Positions 59,401 through 64,000 of a stretch of 64,000 nucleotides of DNA are shown piece after piece. The stretch is from Watersipora subatra (Eukaryota > Bryozoa > Gymnolaemata > Cheilostomatida > Watersiporidae). The number at the start of each line of letters is the position of its first letter. Positions within the stretch are counted from its first letter, which is position 1. The notes under the pieces are model-generated. The model was not told the origin of the DNA, ran no database searches, and saw only the letters and a program-made list of their open reading frames with translations. The position numbers and the translations under genes are program-made. The stretch spans positions 28,961,191 through 29,025,190 of the forward strand of contig NC_088708.1 of NCBI RefSeq assembly GCF_963576615.1, given 5' to 3'.

Positions 59401-62400
59401 ACATCAGAATTACACGAGTTATACAATTTTTTACAGGGACTGCGATTCTCATGGGTAAAGGAAAGACATTTGAGAATGCAAAGACCTCAGGAGACCTCAG
59501 TAATACAGTTACAGTAATGGCGTAAGTGTTGTTGCAGTCCTATTGCTAACACAATCAATTGCTGATACAAGACTGTTTTTATCTCCTGCATGGTTTGTTA
59601 TGGCTGAAGATAAACATCTATCAGATGTGTAATTGATCAGTGAGAAGGTGTGAAAAATAAAAGTTTTATTTCTTAGTGTGGAAATGAAACTATGGATTTA
59701 AAAATGGCTCTGAATAAGAGGAAACTATTATGTTGATTTCATGGTTACTTGACTCAACATTCCATCTATTCTGCCATCCGTATAGGGAGTAGTCATAGTC
59801 AGGCGTGTATTTTCAGTAAATTCTGAATCTCATCCTAGTTTATATTCTATGAGTACGGTATATGATTAAGGTTTATGGGCTATTCTTCTTAACCAAACTG
59901 CATTCCATTTTTCCTACACCGTTCTTTATCTTTAGCTGTACAACACTGATGTCATTATAATTATCAATACATGCGTATTCACTCATGAATGAGCTCTTTT
60001 ATAAGACCATCAATTGAATTTGCAAGCTATTCGTGACGCAGCAATATTTTTATTCATACCTAGGGACTGTTCCGCTTTGGTCTTGTAGGCTCATGAACAT
60101 AATGTTATGAACCGTAATTAATTTCTATCCGAATATAGAAGGTTTAGTAGGAGCTGTTGTTCCATTGATATAAAAAGAAATAGAATTGTTTGTATTTATT
60201 GTTCAATTTGAGTGTAAAAAAGCTAGTTTCCACATTAGAGTTTTATAACTTTTTTTATAGCGAGCTTTTAAAGAAGGCTGTTGAAATATTGCTGCTATTC
60301 ATGAAATAGTATAAAGTCAATGAATGAACTTGTGTCATCTTTGTCAGGGGCCCGCTGAAAAGCTACAACGGTGAAGACATTATATTTGACCTGTCCGACG
60401 GGGATGAGATCTCAGACTTCAGTTACATCGCTGTTGGTAATACAGACAGCCAGGTGGGTACACTGCTGCGCTATCTGCTCCATAACATACAACACAACAT
60501 GTAGATTTATGGTATCCCTGGTGTAACTAGTTCGGAATAGGCTTCAGTATCTAGCATAATAAATACAAGGATCGATAGTATGCGGTACTTAGTATGGCAT
60601 ATTATGAGGTAAATTAGTGTTATTTGGAGGGTGGCTTTGACGATGATTAAGTGGAAAGTCGATGATTAAGTGGAAAGTCGATGATTAAGTGGAAAGTCGG
60701 TGCTGTAACTGGCTTTCAGCTGGCAACATTGAAGGACAAATGAGTTTACCACATGTATATTACACTTCCTTTTAACGTCTCATTAGTAGTGTAGTTATAG
60801 TGTGGTTATAGTGTAGTTATAGTGTAGTTATAGTGTAGTTATAGTGTGGTTATAGTGTGGTTATAGTGTGGTTATAGTGTAGTTATAGTGTAGTTATAGT
60901 GTAGTTATAGTGTAGTTATAGTGTAGTTAATAATTTAGTTATAGTGTAGTTATAGTGTGGTTATCGTGTAGTTATAGTGTGGTTGTATCATATAGTTGTA
61001 GTGTGCTCATACTACATCAGGTGCATGTAGTTTTTTATGATGTTTGCGCTAGTATGTATGCGTATAGTGTTATATGCCATTTGCTATGTTTGTTTTGTTA
61101 GCCAATTTTGTTGTTCCATGGTTTTCTCCAGAGTTGTTTTCTTTCACACCATATACTCTAGCATTCCTCTCTCACTGCAGTTATTCATTCCAAGCATTTT
61201 ATTCTACTCATCTGAATGTGTGTAATATACTCGGTATCTCACTGTTTCATTTCAGGAGTTGTATGGAGGAGCTTCCATTCCACAAGGCTTTGTAGCACCA
61301 GCTCAGCAGGATATCGGCACATTCACTTCTCGGGCCCACAAGGTACGCTCTCAGGAAGTAACCGTTATTGATGATCGAACAATTCTGATTAGAAGCTTCC
61401 GGTACGATGGACAAGGACCAGGTACATAAAAACACTTGAGAATTCTAGTTGCATAGACATCTGAGATGATGGCTAACTGCTCGAAGTCAGCTTAATCACC
61501 TCAATTGAGGCTGTGCATTTGATGACATTTGGATTGGTTTACCCAATACGGGCGCTGCATTGAAGTCTATAGGTCAGGTACTATTTTCTATGTAGGAGTT
61601 TTCAATGCTTGTCACCCATTTCTTCAACTAGTATTTGGGAAGTTTGTGTTCCACTTTGTCTATTTTTCACTTTCTTCGTGGATGAATGTGATAAAATCTG
61701 TAAGTATACTTAAATCTTAAAATTGTTGTGACCACTTTCAGCCATGTCCATTTCTCACCCCTACCTAGCCTGTCATTGTTTCAAGTATAAGTGAATATGT
61801 TGTTCCCTTGCTACTTGTGCTGAAGGTAGACTAGGCACAGTTATATATTGAAGGGAATCAAGTTGGCCTTGAGAGCTGGTATCCTAGCATAATGTTGTGT
61901 AAAAAGTAAGGAGTAACTAGCTCATAACTGGTTTGATGTCTCAGTCGATGGATAGATTAAATACATGTGGATGACTTCATCTGCAGCTTGTAAAGCTGCT
62001 TATTACAGCTCAATGGTGCGATGCAAAGAACTGCCTTCTGGTCCAGCCTCCGTTTATTCGTATATCATACATTGCTGCTGTTCTTGTTTGGTCTTTCGTG
62101 AGATTTCTATTTTGTTGATGATTACTAATTAAATGCCAATAAAAAGTTGCACATACATACAAGACAAGTGTAGGGTCTAAAGTGTACACGAAGGGTATCG
62201 TTTGTAGATGCATTCTTTTATGTCGGTGTGACTGATCAGGTGAAGATTCAACAAGCTCCCTATGGAAAGATTCCTGATGAGAATGGTATCGTGTAAGTAT
62301 ATGAAGTTATGAACTAATATCCTAATTTTTATTTTAACAGTATTTACGTGCAACTATTAGACTAGAACATTGCATTTACAACTGTTTGAGTTAGTCTTAA

Positions 62401-63342
62401 TTTTATCAGATAGGTCTTCAGATCTGCCAAAGCTATTAGCCAGTTTGAGGTGCAAAGGATTGTATTATCAGTGAGTTTTGTGTTTTGAGAGATCAATGTG
62501 TTCTGATGTATAACGAGCTGTTAAAGTTTTGATATCAGTCAAATATTGTTGTGTATTTTATTAGGTTAGAAGTACATGTATGTTATTTGAATACAAAACA
62601 TTGTATAGCGAAAGAGACTTATCAAATAAGAAGTATTTTGAGTTCTGTCTGTTTGTAAGAAAAGCTATCAGGCTTTAGTAGATTTTAAGCATAAGTTTTA
62701 TAAACTTTTGCTGATTATATAGTTGGCCTTTTATTTGACAAATCTGAGGCTTGGGGATGACTGCAGTGCTGATGATGGTCTTAAAAGTTGGCTAACAACA
62801 CCTAATTTATGATTTAACAAAGGCTTCTAATTCGATGTTGCTTATAAGTATTTCTATGAGAAAAATTCTTTTTTGATTCTTTTCTGATTAAAAAAATCTC
62901 GTTTGGTAAGTCCGAGTGGAAGTCAAGCATCATTTTTGGTCGTAAGTCAGTTTCATTTGTCATCAATAGTAAATTGAACTTTGTAAAGGGGTCTAAATGT
63001 GTGACCATAAAGTGGTGGCTTGTAGTCTTCATGGTCGCTGTTCATTTGCATTGCTTTGTCCTTCAAATAAACAGAAAGATTCGTCTAGGCATTCTCTCCA
63101 CCTAGCATTATTTTCTGATGATGACAAACTGCATACATGTGCTATATTCCCGTTGTTTATACCATGTAGAGATCGAAAGGCAACCCAGTACGCTGACAGG
63201 GATGTGCTGCTCACCCTACCCAGTGCCATCTCGGCAACAGAGCTAAAATGGCTCAGCATGTTCTGCATATCCTACTCTCACAATTTCGGTGAGGTCACCT
63301 TCCCAGATGACCTCAATGTACCTCCTCACATAGGACAAATAG
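56423..63342 (+). CDS. Skeletor-like secreted protein with two DM13 domains (3' end outside the window)
   Basis: Seven in-frame exons: 56423-56456, 56644-56802, 59437-59521, 60348-60453, 61256-61421, 62208-62292, 63170-63342; 269 residues so far. The start ATG at 56423 gives a hydrophobic leader (MALLIQLAVLCVTVLSVDG), a likely signal peptide. DM13 domain 1: NGLAGSIYAVDKNTIQIIGF ... GDGAGTAILMGKG ... DGDEISDFSYIAVG. Domain 2: FTSRAHKVRSQEVTVIDDRT, LIRSFRYDGQGPDAFFYVGV, DVLLTLPSAISATELKWLSM, then FCISYSHNFGEVTFP. Two DM13 units after a signal peptide is the layout of Drosophila Skeletor-type proteins, in which a DOMON domain follows; that part would be to the right. DM13 and DOMON are thought to have redox or haem-related extracellular roles, while Drosophila Skeletor is reported in a spindle matrix; the role here is not known. 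Donor GTGAG at 63343 shows the gene continues. A second MITE and several minisatellites lie in its introns. Confidence 0.92.
56883..57595. mobile_element. TA-flanked MITE (pogo-like)
   Basis: 713 bp, ends cagtgaaccccaccgtacga and cagtggaccctcggttacgg, TA on both sides. In intron 2 of the Skeletor-like gene. The cagtg.accc start resembles the ends at 52516-52536. Confidence 0.8.
57596..59436. other. Remainder of Skeletor-like intron 2
   Basis: No exon or recognisable repeat seen in about 1.8 kb. Confidence 0.4.
60642..60698 (+). repeat. 19-bp tandem repeat, 3 copies
   Basis: gatgattaagtggaaagtc three times without change, in the intron after exon 60348-60453. Confidence 0.96.
60791..60989 (+). 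repeat. 11-bp minisatellite, about 17 copies
   Basis: Unit gtagttatagt with gtggttatagt variants; one irregular unit (gttaataattt) near 60926. Confidence 0.93.
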
Positions 63343-64000
63343 GTGAGAGAATTTGCTTTTCTGCAATTTGCGGTTTGCAATTGCAATTTGCAGCTCAAAT
63401 CACATTTCAGAGATGTATTTGGATTTGCTTTTCATCTGTAGCGTGACACACTCAAAACATGTTGGAATTGGCATGTTTGAGTCATCATTCTTCCTCATTC
63501 TCGCTCATAAAGCACACAAACCGTATCAACACCTAAACCACATTTTTCCCTGAAGAAATGCAAGTCACCATTGAGCAATAATTAATTGATGTGATTAATT
63601 ATCCTTAACAATTTTTTATTACAGATTCAGAACAATGTTGTAGTAATTCATTTCTATCGGGAAGACAACCCCATATACAATTGTTGACTAGGATTTTTTA
63701 GCTAATATTGCTAAGAATAATTTTGTCCTTGAGGTTCTAGTTTACAGATGCTATGCAGCATTCGAAGCTATATTGTTACCGGCACATGAATGCTATGCAG
63801 CATTCGAAGCTATATTGTTACCGGCACATGAATGCTATGCAGCATTCGAAGCTATATTGTTACCAGCACATGAATTCTACGCGGCATTCGAAGCTATATT
63901 GTTACCGGCACATGAATGCTACAGCAGCAGGTAGACTGTTAAGTAGTTTGAAGTAACATATAAATAAGGTTAGCACTCTAAAAAGAGGAAATGACAAATA
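63343..64000. other. Skeletor-like intron, with a possible next exon
   Basis: A pyrimidine-rich acceptor (ttattacag at about 63617-63625) is followed in the required phase by DSEQCCSNSFLSGR and a stop after about 25 codons. I cannot confirm it as an exon; Cys residues are expected between DM13 and DOMON, but the similarity is too short. Confidence 0.3.
63748..63915 (+). repeat. 42-bp tandem repeat, 4 copies
   Basis: Unit atgctatgcagcattcgaag + ctatattgttaccggcacatga, 168 bp in exact register. It stays open in one frame (14-residue cycle), which is incidental to a unit length divisible by three. Confidence 0.95.

Overview
The window is eukaryotic and almost certainly from a marine invertebrate (a lophotrochozoan such as a bryozoan, annelid or mollusc fits; the species cannot be fixed by eye). 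It is AT-rich. Its genes are split into short exons of 60-270 bp with GT-AG introns of 0.5-5 kb, and the introns are full of minisatellites and small transposons. I rebuilt the host genes exon by exon; every junction listed keeps the reading frame.

Layout. (1) 890-1301, minus: first two coding exons of a mu-crystallin/ketimine reductase (CRYM) paralogue that runs off the left edge. (2) 5820-12316, minus: a complete 8-exon CRYM gene, 325 codons, in tandem with it. (3) 13182-17977, minus: a whole-looking Ty3/Gypsy LTR retrotransposon with identical LTRs and a 5-bp target duplication, 0.87 kb upstream of CRYM. (4) 19262-19575: a stray copy of CRYM exon 4 plus flanking intron, hinting at a third lost copy. 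(5) about 19.8-24.2 kb, plus: a decayed LINE whose first open stretch looks like a viroplasmin/RNase HI N-terminal domain. (6) 24976-36624, minus: Rab geranylgeranyltransferase alpha subunit (RABGGTA), 11 exons, complete apart from an ATG that must lie in an upstream exon. (7) 40585-53865, minus: a DHHC palmitoyltransferase of the ZDHHC3/7 type, 8 exons, extreme N-terminus uncertain. (8) 56423-63342, plus: a Skeletor-like secreted protein with two DM13 domains, cut by the right edge.

The four host genes have no evident common pathway. RABGGTA and the DHHC enzyme both attach lipids to proteins, but nothing suggests a functional cluster. The last two genes are divergently arranged.

The non-coding part is the most unusual. 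Several tandem arrays hold exact register over hundreds of bases: 62 x 16 bp, 17 x 16, 20 x 37, 17 x 22, 9 x 52, 31 x 16, and 47 x 19 running directly into 30 x 30. There is a 364-bp near-perfect palindrome, a clean hAT MITE with an 8-bp target duplication, several TA-flanked Tc1/mariner-pogo-like MITEs, and two families carrying tRNA-like segments, one of which looks Helentron-like and is nested in itself.
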